From assembly GCA_038530555.1 (NCBI GenBank), contig JBCBCN010000004.1, forward strand, positions 1 to 64,000: a DNA stretch of 64,000 nucleotides. Reading direction: 5' to 3'. Shown here piece by piece: positions 46,144 to 54,743 of this stretch. The DNA is from HKCCE3408 sp038530555 (lineage in GTDB: Bacteria; Pseudomonadota; Alphaproteobacteria; Rhodobacterales; Rhodobacteraceae). The notes beneath the pieces were generated by a model. The model ran no database searches. It saw only the letters and a program-made list of their open reading frames with translations, and was not told the DNA's origin. The first letter of the stretch is position 1. Each line of letters opens with the position of its first letter. A program made the translations under genes and the position numbers.

Positions 46144-46902
46144 ATGTTGATGAACCGCCTTCTGACCCTCCCCGCGCTTTTGACCGGCCTCACGCTCGCC
46201 GCACCCGCCACCGCCCTCGATCTCGACGCGATGAGCGAGGAGGAAAGCGCCGCTTTCGGGGAGGCCGTGCGCAGCTATTTGCTGGAAAACCCGCAAGTGC
46301 TGATGGAAGCCATCGCCATCCTGGAAGAACGCCAGGCGATGGAGGCCGCCGCCACCGACGCGCAACTGGTCGCGCGAAACGCCGCCGCGCTTTTCGCTTC
46401 ACCGCTCGATTGGGTCGGCGGCAACCCCGAGGGCGACATCACCGTGGTCGAGTTCATCGACTATCGCTGCGGCTTTTGCCGTCGCGCGGCACCGGAACTG
46501 GCTGAGTTGATGGAGGCCGACGACAATATCCGCCTCGTGGTCAAAGAATTCCCAATCCTAGGCGAGGCGTCGACGATGTCCTCCCGCTTCGCCCTCGCAG
46601 GCCGATTGGTGGAAGGTGACGCGGCCTATGACGCGCTGCACGAGGCGCTCACCGTCCTGCGGCCTGAGCCGTCCGAGGCGATCCTGGTCACACTCGCCGA
46701 TGATCTAGGGCTAGACGGGGCGGCGATCTGGGCCGAGATGGAAAACCCTGAGGTCACGGCGGTGATCGAGGCCAATTATGAACTGGCCCGGTCGATGCAG
46801 ATCTCCGGCACGCCGACTTTCGTCTTCGGTGATCAGCTTGTGCGCGGCTTCATCGAGACAGAACAGATGGAAGAGCTGATCGAGATGGCCCGGCGGCGCT
46901 AG
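46144..46902 (+). CDS. Periplasmic DsbA-like thiol-disulfide oxidoreductase
   Basis: The product of about 252 aa has a signal peptide (LLTLPALLTGLTLAAPATA), an N-terminal helical extension (SEEESAAFGEAVRSYLLENPQVLMEAI), and a thioredoxin-fold DsbA domain with the CGFC active site in EFIDYRCGFCRRAAPEL and the cis-Pro SGTPTFVFG. This extended form is like ScsC/Com1-type proteins. ATGs at 46129, 46144 and 46150 are all possible; I chose 46144. It follows the M48 gene closely, suggesting joint work on envelope protein folding. Confidence 0.93.
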   Translation: MLMNRLLTLPALLTGLTLAAPATALDLDAMSEEESAAFGEAVRSYLLENPQVLMEAIAILEERQAMEAAATDAQLVARNAAALFASPLDWVGGNPEGDITVVEFIDYRCGFCRRAAPELAELMEADDNIRLVVKEFPILGEASTMSSRFALAGRLVEGDAAYDALHEALTVLRPEPSEAILVTLADDLGLDGAAIWAEMENPEVTAVIEANYELARSMQISGTPTFVFGDQLVRGFIETEQMEELIEMARRR

Positions 46903-46917
46903 GCCAGCCGTATCAGC

Positions 46918-47199
46918 CTAGGGCGGCCCCTCATCGGCAGGCTCCACGATCTGCGAGATCGCCAGGGCCGCGAAAAACAGCAGCAGCATCGTCAGAAACG
47001 CCGCGCCATAAAGCCCCGCCCGGTGCAGCACAACTGTCAGCAAGAGCATGGCGACTGCGATGGCGATGCGCAGGGAGTTTTGTCGCGCCTGACGCCGGGC
47101 ACTTGCGACGCGCCAAGCCTGACGTTCTGCCTGCATGGCCTCCTGCTCGCGGTCGAGCTCGGCGATGCGCTTGGCCATTTGCAGTTCCGGCGACAGCAT
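46918..47199 (-). CDS. Small protein with two predicted membrane segments, function unknown
   Basis: The 93-aa product has a charged helical N-terminus (AKRIAELDREQEAMQAERQAW), likely a short coiled coil, and two hydrophobic segments (about 44-60 and 64-84) with an acidic end. CGAGGACCGTACCC gives a good ribosome-binding site at 47199. No family is recognised. It converges on the DsbA-like gene. Confidence 0.7.
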   Translation of the reverse strand: MLSPELQMAKRIAELDREQEAMQAERQAWRVASARRQARQNSLRIAIAVAMLLLTVVLHRAGLYGAAFLTMLLLFFAALAISQIVEPADEGPP

Positions 47200-47387
47200 G
47201 GGTACGGTCCTCGTGGTGACCCGACAGATATGCCGCCGAGGCGCGGCAAAAATCGGGCATGGACGGCCCGGGGATCGGAACTTTGCTGAGACTTTTAGTC
47301 AAAGTGCCAAGGTAAGGTATATGGCGGTCGCCAGCCATGCAGCCCGTTGGCCTGATATCCGTACGAAATCGCGCGGCCTCAAACGCA

Positions 47388-47414
47388 AAGCGCGGGACCG
47401 TTGGCCCCGCGCGT
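47388..47414 (-). terminator. Probable terminator of rne
   Basis: A 7-bp stem GCGCGGG / CCCGCGC (47390-47396, 47406-47412) is followed on the minus strand by TTTGCGTTT. It lies about 35 bp after the rne stop. Confidence 0.65.
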
Positions 47415-47449
47415 TACAGCTTTGACATGTCCTCCGAACAGCCGCCGGA

Positions 47450-50119
47450 CTAGCCCCCGAGCCACCAGCCCCGGCGTTTCGGCTTGTCCGGCTCATCGCC
47501 CCCAACTGGCTCCGGCTCAGGCGCTGGCTCAGCCGAGGCCGTTTCCGGCTCAGGCGCGGGCTCAGGTTCCGGTGCGGGCTCAGGCTCAGGCTCAGGCGCA
47601 GGTTCCGGCTGTGGCGCAGGTTCTGGCTCTGGCGCAGCCGCTGCGCTCGCCTCCTCCACCTCGGCCTTCTTGCGGCGCGGGGCGCGCTTGCGCTTGGGCT
47701 TTTCTTCGCCGACCGGCTCGGCGTCTGGCGCAGCTTCCACTGCAGGCGCAGACTGCGCCTCATCTGCGGCCTCGTCTGGGGCCTCATCTGGGGCTTCCGC
47801 CGGTGCGGCGTCAGCCTCCTCCGAGACGGCCTCCTCAGACGCCTTCTTGCGCCCACGCCCCCCGCGAGAACGTCTACGCTTGGGCTTTTCCTCCGCCTCA
47901 GGATCAGGCGCCGTCTCGGCCTCAGCGGCAGCCTCAGCCTCCGCCGGTGCGCTGTCAGCCCCCGCATCCTCCTCACTCTGAGCGTTCTGCTCGTCGGAGT
48001 TTTCGCGGTTCTTGTTGCGCCCGCGACCGCCGCGACGACGGCGGCGGCGCTTCTTGGGGCCGCCATCCTCGTCATCCTCGACAGGCGCCTCGACGGCCGC
48101 GACTTCTTCCTCTTCCGCCGCATCCTCAATCTCGCCCATCAGCGCGGCATCCATCGACAGGATCGGCGCCGCCTCCGGCACCCGGCGCGTCGCGGTCTTG
48201 AACTTCTCGATCTTGTAATCCGGCGACACCAGCTGCGGATCCGCCTCGACGCGGATCGACAGCCCAAAGCGCGCCTCGATCGCGATCAGATATTCGCGCT
48301 TGCCGTTCATGATGAAATTCACGATGCCCGTCGGCGCCGTCACCAGCACCTCGCGCGCCTTGCCCCGCGTGCCCTCTTCTTCCAGCTGGCGCAGGATCGA
48401 CAGCGCCAAGCTATCATCAGAGCGGATAAGGCCGGTGCCGTGGCAATGCGGACAGGGCTGCGTCGTGGCCTCCAGCATACCGGGGCGCAAACGCTGACGG
48501 CTCATCTCCAAGAGGCCAAAGGCAGAAATCCGGCCCGCTTGGATCCGCGCCCGGTCATGCTTGAGCCGGTCTTTCAGACGCTTTTCAACGGCCGAATTGT
48601 TGCGACGCTCATCCATGTCGATGAAATCGATCACGATCAGACCGGCCAAATCGCGCAGCCTCAGCTGGCGGGCCACTTCCTCGGCGGCCTCCAGGTTGGT
48701 CTTGAGCGCGGTTTCCTCGATGGAGCCTTCCTTGGTAGCCTTGCCCGAGTTCACGTCGATCGCCACCAGCGCCTCGGTCACGCCGATCACGATATAGCCG
48801 CCCGATCTGAGCTGCACGACCGGGTTGAACATATCGGCCAAGTAGCTCTCGACCTGATTGCGCGAGAACAGCGGCATCGGGTCGTCGTAATGCTTCACGT
48901 TCTTGGCGTGGGACGGCATGATCATCTTCATGAAGTCCTTGGCCTGGCGATAGCCGACCTCGCCCTCCACCAGAACCTCGTCGATCTCCTTATTGTAGAG
49001 ATCGCGGATCGAGCGGTGGATCAGATTGCCTTCCTCATAGATCGGCGCGGGCGCGATGGATTTAAGCGTCAGTTCGCGGATCTGCTCCCATTGGCGCTGC
49101 AAGTACTCGTAATCGCGCTTGATCTCGGTCTTGGTCCTTTGACTGCCGGCGGTGCGCACGATGAGGCCCGCGCCCTTCGGCACGTCCAGGGCGGTCGCAA
49201 TCTCCTTGAGCTTCTTGCGGTCGCTCGCATTAGTGATCTTTCGGCTGATCCCGCCGCCCCGCGCCGTGTTGGGCATGAGCACGCAGTAGCGCCCCGCCAG
49301 GCTCAGATAGGTGGTCAGCGCCGCGCCCTTATTGCCGCGCTCTTCTTTGACGACCTGCACCAGAAGGATCTGGCGAACTTTGACGACCTCTTGGATCTTA
49401 TAGCGACGCGGCCGCGGCTTGCGGGCCGGGCGGATCTCGTCCTGATCGTCGTCATCGGAAACGGTCTCGGCATCACTCGCCTCGTCTGCAGCCGTGTCCG
49501 CCTCCGTGGCGTCCGTGGCCTCTTCTTGATCGGCGTCTTGATCGGCGTCTTGATCAGCACTGGGCCCGTCTTGGTCTGAAGCAGCCTCAACCGGCGCAAC
49601 GTCCGGCTGATCGGAGGCCTCTTGTGTCAAATCACTAGGCGCGCCTGCATCGTCCAGATCGACGACATCCATGCCCGAGGGGCTGTCTGTATCAACGGCA
49701 ACAGCCTCACCGGTCGCGACCGCGTCACGGGACATCTCCTCGGCCATCTCCTCGGCCTTGCTGGGCTTGCGACGGCGGCGGCGTTTGGGCTTGGCCTCGG
49801 CCTGCGCTTCTTCGGCGGCGAGCGCTTCGGCATAGGCCTGCTCTTCCGCCAACAGCTTTTCACGGTCCGCAACCGGGATCTGATAGTAATCCGGATGGAT
49901 CTCAGTAAAGGCGAGAAAGCCGTGGCGGTTACCGCCATAGTCGACAAAAGCCGCTTGGAGCGAGGGCTCCACCCGCGTCACTTTTGCCAAATAAATGTTG
50001 CCTGCGAGTTGCCGTTTGTTCAGCGACTCAAAGTCGAACTCCTCGACCTTGTTTCCATCTGCCACCACCACGCGGGTTTCCTCCGCATGGGTGGCATCGA
50101 TAAGCATCTTTTTTGCCAT
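47450..50119 (-). CDS. rne: Ribonuclease E/G
   Basis: RNase E starts most mRNA decay and processes rRNA and tRNA. The 889-aa protein has an S1-type N-terminus (KVTRVEPSLQAAFVDYGGNRHGFL) interrupted by a long acidic, basic-patched insert (about residues 95-245), then the catalytic core with metal-binding Asp in VAIDVNSG near 452 and IDFIDMDERRN near 498, the Zn-link CPHCHGTG near 558, and a C-terminal scaffold tail (about 640-889) rich in Arg clusters and Pro-Glu repeats. The tail is the expected degradosome-binding region. The insert holds a small tandem repeat (QDAD units near 49530). A 5' leader of up to about 500 bp may allow autoregulation. Confidence 0.97.
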   Translation of the reverse strand: MAKKMLIDATHAEETRVVVADGNKVEEFDFESLNKRQLAGNIYLAKVTRVEPSLQAAFVDYGGNRHGFLAFTEIHPDYYQIPVADREKLLAEEQAYAEALAAEEAQAEAKPKRRRRRKPSKAEEMAEEMSRDAVATGEAVAVDTDSPSGMDVVDLDDAGAPSDLTQEASDQPDVAPVEAASDQDGPSADQDADQDADQEEATDATEADTAADEASDAETVSDDDDQDEIRPARKPRPRRYKIQEVVKVRQILLVQVVKEERGNKGAALTTYLSLAGRYCVLMPNTARGGGISRKITNASDRKKLKEIATALDVPKGAGLIVRTAGSQRTKTEIKRDYEYLQRQWEQIRELTLKSIAPAPIYEEGNLIHRSIRDLYNKEIDEVLVEGEVGYRQAKDFMKMIMPSHAKNVKHYDDPMPLFSRNQVESYLADMFNPVVQLRSGGYIVIGVTEALVAIDVNSGKATKEGSIEETALKTNLEAAEEVARQLRLRDLAGLIVIDFIDMDERRNNSAVEKRLKDRLKHDRARIQAGRISAFGLLEMSRQRLRPGMLEATTQPCPHCHGTGLIRSDDSLALSILRQLEEEGTRGKAREVLVTAPTGIVNFIMNGKREYLIAIEARFGLSIRVEADPQLVSPDYKIEKFKTATRRVPEAAPILSMDAALMGEIEDAAEEEEVAAVEAPVEDDEDGGPKKRRRRRRGGRGRNKNRENSDEQNAQSEEDAGADSAPAEAEAAAEAETAPDPEAEEKPKRRRSRGGRGRKKASEEAVSEEADAAPAEAPDEAPDEAADEAQSAPAVEAAPDAEPVGEEKPKRKRAPRRKKAEVEEASAAAAPEPEPAPQPEPAPEPEPEPAPEPEPAPEPETASAEPAPEPEPVGGDEPDKPKRRGWWLGG
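47501..47640 (-). repeat. Imperfect repeats coding for Pro-Glu-Pro-Ala in the RNase E tail
   Basis: Short GGCTCAGG/GGTTCCGG-type units encode PEP, PAP and PEPE blocks in the last 60 residues of RNase E. They are in-frame, so length changes by slippage would not break the protein. Confidence 0.8.
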
Positions 50120-50627
50120 TGTGTCCTATCCCGCAGACGCAAACGCCGCCCTCCTGGGGGCGGGACGCTCGAGATGCGGTTGATATCTGAGGCGTGACAC
50201 GGCGCGTATTTGGCGGCCTGTTGAGGGGCCAGCACTGGGATGGGGCGGCCGCTTGTGGCGGACCTCTCTTCCCGGAATTGGCGCGCGCGTGTCATCGCGG
50301 TTCGTCTCCGACGCAAAGCGGGATCCGTCTGGTATCCCCACTGCGCCCGTTCTGTGGCCCGGCGGGTCAGCCCCGGGGGCATTCGGGTGGGCCAACCGGC
50401 CCGATCATCGTCCCGACCGCGCCAAGGATCGCGCGTGACGGTCAGAGAAACTGTTCAAGGACGCGGCGCTGAACGAAGGCGTCCAAACGCTTGCCCTGTC
50501 GTGATAGTAATGCCAGCGCGTCCGCGATTACAATGACGATTTGCGCGGGCCGGGCGGAATAGCTTGAAAAGACGTGGATATTTCCCGCGCCAAGGCCCGC
50601 GTTAAGGGTCGTCGCCGCCCATAAGGG
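50120..50627 (-). other. Long leader/intergenic region upstream of rne
   Basis: No gene is supported in these 508 bp. The region must carry the rne promoter and probably a long 5' UTR, in which RNase E autoregulates in other bacteria. Several GC-rich short stems are possible (e.g. around 50350-50400), but no riboswitch or small RNA is recognised. Confidence 0.55.
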
Positions 50628-51305
50628 TTAAGACACAGCCAAACCCGGCAGGGCGAAGCCAGCTTCGCGCACGGCCTGCTCCAGGTCCCGGGCCATCCGC
50701 TGGCCTAGCTCCGGAAAAGCCTGGCCCGCAGGCCTGAGATCGGGGATCTGCCAAGTGGCACAGCCCGCCGCTCGAGCCGCCCGCGTGCCCGCATCGCTGT
50801 CCTCAAAGGCCGCGCAAGCCTCCGGCGGCAGTCCCAGCACCGCCGCCCCTGTCAGATAGGGCGCCGGATCGGGCTTCGGCGCGGGCACTCGGTCACGGCC
50901 CAGAACCGCCTGAAAACACGCACCCAAACCCGCCGCCTCCAAATGCTCTTCGGCTCGGGCGCTGCTGGAATTCGTCACCACCGCCATCGGCACGCCTTGA
51001 CGCGCCAGCGCCGGGATCACCTCGGCCACGCGCGGGCGCATCGGCATGCCGCGCTCTGCCACCTCCGCGATCCCGCGCACCCATTCCGCGTCGATCTCGG
51101 CAGGATCAAACTGCGGATAACGCGCGCGCAGGCTGCGCTCAGTGTGCTCAATCGACGTGCCCACCAGCGTCAGATAAAACGCCTCCGCCTCCGCCGCTGG
51201 AACTCCGCGCGCCGCCATCAGCGCGGCAAACACCGCCATGCCCTGCCGCTCGGTGTCCAGCAGCAGCCCGTCCATATCGAACAAACAGCCTGAAAACGCC
51301 GTCAT
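50628..51305 (-). CDS. HAD family phosphatase/phosphomutase-like (subfamily IA)
   Basis: The 225-aa product has the HAD motifs I FDMDGLLLDTE, II VTNSSS, III K in APKPDPAPY and IV FEDSDAG, as in beta-phosphoglucomutase and phosphoglycolate phosphatase relatives. The cap domain is helical. The substrate is unknown. The start at 51305 is preceded by GAAGGGCGGGGT. A short open frame starting inside the dispersed element (51361-51359) runs 18 codons and ends in an ATGA overlap with this start, so it could act as a leader peptide. Confidence 0.9.
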   Translation of the reverse strand: MTAFSGCLFDMDGLLLDTERQGMAVFAALMAARGVPAAEAEAFYLTLVGTSIEHTERSLRARYPQFDPAEIDAEWVRGIAEVAERGMPMRPRVAEVIPALARQGVPMAVVTNSSSARAEEHLEAAGLGACFQAVLGRDRVPAPKPDPAPYLTGAAVLGLPPEACAAFEDSDAGTRAARAAGCATWQIPDLRPAGQAFPELGQRMARDLEQAVREAGFALPGLAVS

Positions 51306-51352
51306 ACCCCGCCCTTCAAACAGCGGGGCCGCCAAAGCCCAGTGGCCCCTGC

Positions 51353-51436
51353 CTTCATTTTTCCAAAAATACTCCCCAGAGCGCGAGACGGGAGGTCTCG
51401 CCGGGTGCGAGGGGGCTCAATGCCCCCGAGAACCCG
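51353..51436 (-). repeat. Dispersed hairpin-plus-core element, copy 5
   Basis: On the minus strand, just after the dctD-like gene, come a nested stem (GGGGGC / GCCCCC within CGGGT / ACCCG, 51402-51436), a 7-bp stem GCGAGAC / GTCTCGC (51383-51401), then the exact core GAGTATTTTT plus GGAAAAATGAAG (51353-51374). The orientation suits a terminator of the upstream gene, but the core also contains an ATG that opens an 18-codon frame. Confidence 0.85.
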
Positions 51437-51461
51437 ATTACCAGAGCACGCGACCGCCAGC

Positions 51462-52778
51462 TCAGAGATAATCCGACCGGCTCAAGCCATACTTCGCCAT
51501 CTTTTCGTTCAGCGTACGCCGCGGCAGGCACAGCTCATCCATCACACTGGCGATGGAGCCGCGATGCCGCCGCATCGTGTTGTCGATCAGCATCCGCTCG
51601 AACGCCTCGACATATTCCTTCAGCGGCTTGCCATCGCCCATCTGATGCGGCGCGATTTCGGTGTTGTCGCTCATCAAAAGCGAGGCAATCGTCCCCGATC
51701 CCCGGCGCTGCTGCAGGATCGCGCGCTCGGCGATGTTGATGAGCTGCCGAACATTGCCGGGCCAAGGCGCCTGCAAGAGTTGCGCGGCCTCCTGGGCTGT
51801 GACCTCAGGCGCCTCGGTGCCGTATTCTTCCGCAAACTGCTCCCCGAAGCGGTTAAACAGCGTCAGAATATCCTCGCCCCGCGCCCTGAGCGGCGGCAGG
51901 TCGATCCGCATTGCCGCCAGTCGGAAGAACAGATCAGGCCGAAGCGCCGCCTCACAGCCATCGGGCTCGGCGGCATTGCTGATGGCCACGATCCGCGTCT
52001 CCGCAGGCGTGCCCTGATCGTTGATCGCCCGCAACAGCCGCGCCTGGAGCGGATGGCTCAGCGCTTCGATATCCTCCAGAACCAGCGAGCCGCCCCGCGC
52101 CTGCTCCATCAGCGGCAGGTCCTGGCCGTCATCGACCGGCCCGAACAGCATCCGCGTCAACTCTTCCTCCGGATGCGCCGCGCAGGAGATCGCAACAAAA
52201 CTCTTGCCAGCTCGCGGCCCCACGGCATGGAGCGCATGGGCCACCAGGGTCTTGCCAGTGCCCGTCTCGCCCAGGATCAGGACATGGCCGTCCGCCTGGC
52301 CCAGGTCCAAAATGTCTTCGCGCAGCCGCTCCATCACCGGGCTCGAGCCGATGAGCTTACGCATAAGCACAGTGCCATCGCTCAGCTCCCGGCGCAGGGC
52401 GCGGTTGTCCAGCGTCAGGCGGCGCGTCTGGCTCGCCCGTTTGGCAAGCTCCGTCATCCGGTCCGGATTGAAAGGCTTCTCCAGGAAATCATAGGCACCG
52501 ATGCGCATCGCCTCGACGGCCATGGGCACATCGCCGTGTCCCGTGATCATGATCACCGGCAAGCCGCTATCCATACCCATCAGGCGCTTGAGCAAAGCCA
52601 TCCCGTCCATGCCCGGCATCTTGATATCCGAGACCACGACGCCCGGAAAATCCGAGCCAATCCCGCGCAGCGCATCCTCGGCACTGGAATAGGTTTCAGT
52701 CTCAAACCCCGACAGCGCCAGCCATTGGCTGATCGATTGGCGCATATCCTGTTCGTCATCGACAATCGCGATCTTCAT
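51462..52778 (-). CDS. DctD-like response regulator lacking the GAFTGA loop (pair 2)
   Basis: The 438-aa protein has a receiver domain (Asp near residue 52 in VVSDIKMPGMDG; Lys in EKPFNP), an AAA+ domain (Walker A GETGTGKT near 170; Walker B-like GGSLVLEDIEAL) and a Fis-type DNA-binding end (IASVMDELCLPRRTLNEKMAKYGL). The L1 loop where GAFTGA should sit reads MLFGPVDDGQDLPLMEQ near 213, so the sigma54-contact motif is absent and the loop shortened. Like NtrC of Rhodobacter capsulatus, it may work with sigma70 polymerase or not as a sigma54 activator; this is inference. AGGGGCGA precedes the ATG. The cognate kinase lies upstream. Confidence 0.9.
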   Translation of the reverse strand: MKIAIVDDEQDMRQSISQWLALSGFETETYSSAEDALRGIGSDFPGVVVSDIKMPGMDGMALLKRLMGMDSGLPVIMITGHGDVPMAVEAMRIGAYDFLEKPFNPDRMTELAKRASQTRRLTLDNRALRRELSDGTVLMRKLIGSSPVMERLREDILDLGQADGHVLILGETGTGKTLVAHALHAVGPRAGKSFVAISCAAHPEEELTRMLFGPVDDGQDLPLMEQARGGSLVLEDIEALSHPLQARLLRAINDQGTPAETRIVAISNAAEPDGCEAALRPDLFFRLAAMRIDLPPLRARGEDILTLFNRFGEQFAEEYGTEAPEVTAQEAAQLLQAPWPGNVRQLINIAERAILQQRRGSGTIASLLMSDNTEIAPHQMGDGKPLKEYVEAFERMLIDNTMRRHRGSIASVMDELCLPRRTLNEKMAKYGLSRSDYL

Positions 52779-52848
52779 TCGCCCCTGCCCTTCATTCTAT
52801 TGCGGCCCGCTCGGGACCCCGTGTCTTGCGGCCCTCTGAGAACCGACG

Positions 52849-54621
52849 CTACTCCGCCGCCTCGGTCCCGCTCATGTCATACAGCGGCAGGCGGATCTGG
52901 AAGACCGCGCCGCGCGCCTCTGCGTTGCGCGCCGTCAGTCTGCCGCCGAAATCGGCCATGATCCCAGACGAGATCGCCAGACCCAGCCCGACACCGTCTC
53001 CCGGCGCCTTGGTGGTATAAAAGGGCTCGAACAAGGCGTCGAGATCGTCAATCCCCTTGCCATTGTCGCGCACTGTCAAAACCGCTTCGTCCCCTTCGGC
53101 GATAATCAAATCGAGCTGTCGGGGCTCGCTCTCGCGCATCGCATCCAGCGCGTTGCGCAAAAGGTTGATGATCACCTGCTCCAGGCGCAGCCGGTCGACC
53201 ATCACGAAGACCGGCTTTCTGGGCAGGGTCTGAGTGATCTCAACGACCATCTGGCGAAGCTGCGGCTCCATCATGGTCAAAGCCGCCCCCAAAGCCTCGC
53301 GAAGATCGGTGGGCGCAAAGGCCTGATCGCCCTTTCTGGCATAGCTTTTGAGCTGCCGCGTGATCGCGCCCATCCGCTCCAAAAGATCGTCGATCCGCTG
53401 GAACGAGGACAGCGCCTCATCGGGCCGCCGCCGCTGCATCAAAAGCTTGGCGCCCGCCAGGTAGGTTTTCATCGCCGCCAGCGGCTGATTGAGCTCATGG
53501 CTGACCGCCGCCGACATCTCGCCCAGCGCGGCCAGTTTTTGGCTCTGAGCGAGGCTCTGCTCGGCCTCAGACAGGCTCTGTTCGGCCTTCTGACGTTCGG
53601 CAATTTCCCGCTGCAGCCTGTCGTTGAGGCGGCGTAACTCAGCCGATTCACGCTGATAGGCGCGGCTCTGGCGCCTGGCGCGGCGGCTGATCCAATAAAA
53701 CCCAACCGCCAGCGCCAGGGCGAATCCCATGATTTCCAGCGCCAGAACCCCATTCACCTGCTGGCGCACCGAAGAATAGGTGGTGAACGAGACCAGGCGC
53801 CAGCCGCGGAAGGGGATCCTCGCCTCATGGCGCAGGGTCGGATCACCGGCGAGATAGGGCTGATCGCCCACCAGACCCCAGGAGCCTGTCGCATCGAGCG
53901 CCCGCTGGATCGCCGAGGGGGGATCGGACACGGCCAACGCCTCGGCCTCGGACCGTCCGCGCCAGCGCGGCTCCGTCGCCAACAGGATGCGTCCCTCACT
54001 GTCAGTGATAAAAAGCGCCTCGCTCGCCCCGCGCCAGCGTTCGAAAAACTGCTCTAGGTCGACCTCAACCAGAACCACGCCCAAAAACCGGCCCGCATCG
54101 CGGATCTGGCGCGAAAACGCAAAGCCGAAGGAATTGGTTTCGCGATCATTGACGGTGAAGACCGTATCGCCCTGCTGCCGCTGCGCCTGGATGAAATACT
54201 GCTCACTGTCGCGCAGCTCTCCCAGCCGGTTGCGGTCCGTCGCCGCCACCACCCGGCCATCGCGGTCCATCAACGTCAGGGTGGTCGCGCCGATCACCTC
54301 GTTGAGCTCGATTAGGCGCGCCGAGGTGGTGGCAAAGTCATCCTGGTCGAGCGCGCGCAAAAGCACCTGATCCTCGGCCAGGAAAAACGGCACCGTCTGG
54401 CTGCTTTCGAGCTCAGACATCAGCGAGCCAACATAAAGCGCCAGGCGCACTTCGGTCCGGTTGCGCGTGCTTTCGGTAAACCGCTCAGTCAGAAAAAGAT
54501 TGGACACCGACACTGCCGCCACGGCCACGGCCACAAAGGCAATAACGACGATGCGCACAAGCCACCGGTCACGCCGCGCTATGCGCAGCGAAAATGCATG
54601 CTCATCTGGCCTCGATGTCAT
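52849..54621 (-). CDS. DctB-like membrane sensor histidine kinase (pair 2)
   Basis: The 590-aa kinase has membrane helices near residues 20-40 and 285-305 around a periplasmic PAS/dCACHE sensor (TLTLMDRDGRVVAATDRNRLGELRDSEYF-like strands). A coiled coil leads to the H box AVSHELNQPLAAMKTYL (His near 376), N box NLLRNALDAM, G1 DNGKGI and G2 GVGLGLAI. The layout matches the kinase at 8989, and both are DctB-like. It precedes its regulator gene by 70 bp on the same strand. The ligand is unknown; no transporter gene is adjacent. Confidence 0.9.
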   Translation of the reverse strand: MTSRPDEHAFSLRIARRDRWLVRIVVIAFVAVAVAAVSVSNLFLTERFTESTRNRTEVRLALYVGSLMSELESSQTVPFFLAEDQVLLRALDQDDFATTSARLIELNEVIGATTLTLMDRDGRVVAATDRNRLGELRDSEQYFIQAQRQQGDTVFTVNDRETNSFGFAFSRQIRDAGRFLGVVLVEVDLEQFFERWRGASEALFITDSEGRILLATEPRWRGRSEAEALAVSDPPSAIQRALDATGSWGLVGDQPYLAGDPTLRHEARIPFRGWRLVSFTTYSSVRQQVNGVLALEIMGFALALAVGFYWISRRARRQSRAYQRESAELRRLNDRLQREIAERQKAEQSLSEAEQSLAQSQKLAALGEMSAAVSHELNQPLAAMKTYLAGAKLLMQRRRPDEALSSFQRIDDLLERMGAITRQLKSYARKGDQAFAPTDLREALGAALTMMEPQLRQMVVEITQTLPRKPVFVMVDRLRLEQVIINLLRNALDAMRESEPRQLDLIIAEGDEAVLTVRDNGKGIDDLDALFEPFYTTKAPGDGVGLGLAISSGIMADFGGRLTARNAEARGAVFQIRLPLYDMSGTEAAE

Positions 54622-54743
54622 GGTTGAAAACTAATGCAGGCCCCGCCCCCCAGCAAGGACCGGCCCGCAAAGGGCGGCTTCATCGGCAATCCCAAGCCTA
54701 TCGGCGCGCTACTCAGACGGCATTTCGCCCCGCCGGCCGGCGC

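Noticed and set aside
51342..52961. Plus-strand open frame of 539 aa opposite the second DctD-like gene
   Set aside because: It is antisense to an intact receiver-AAA+-Fis protein; the composition is that of a shadow frame.
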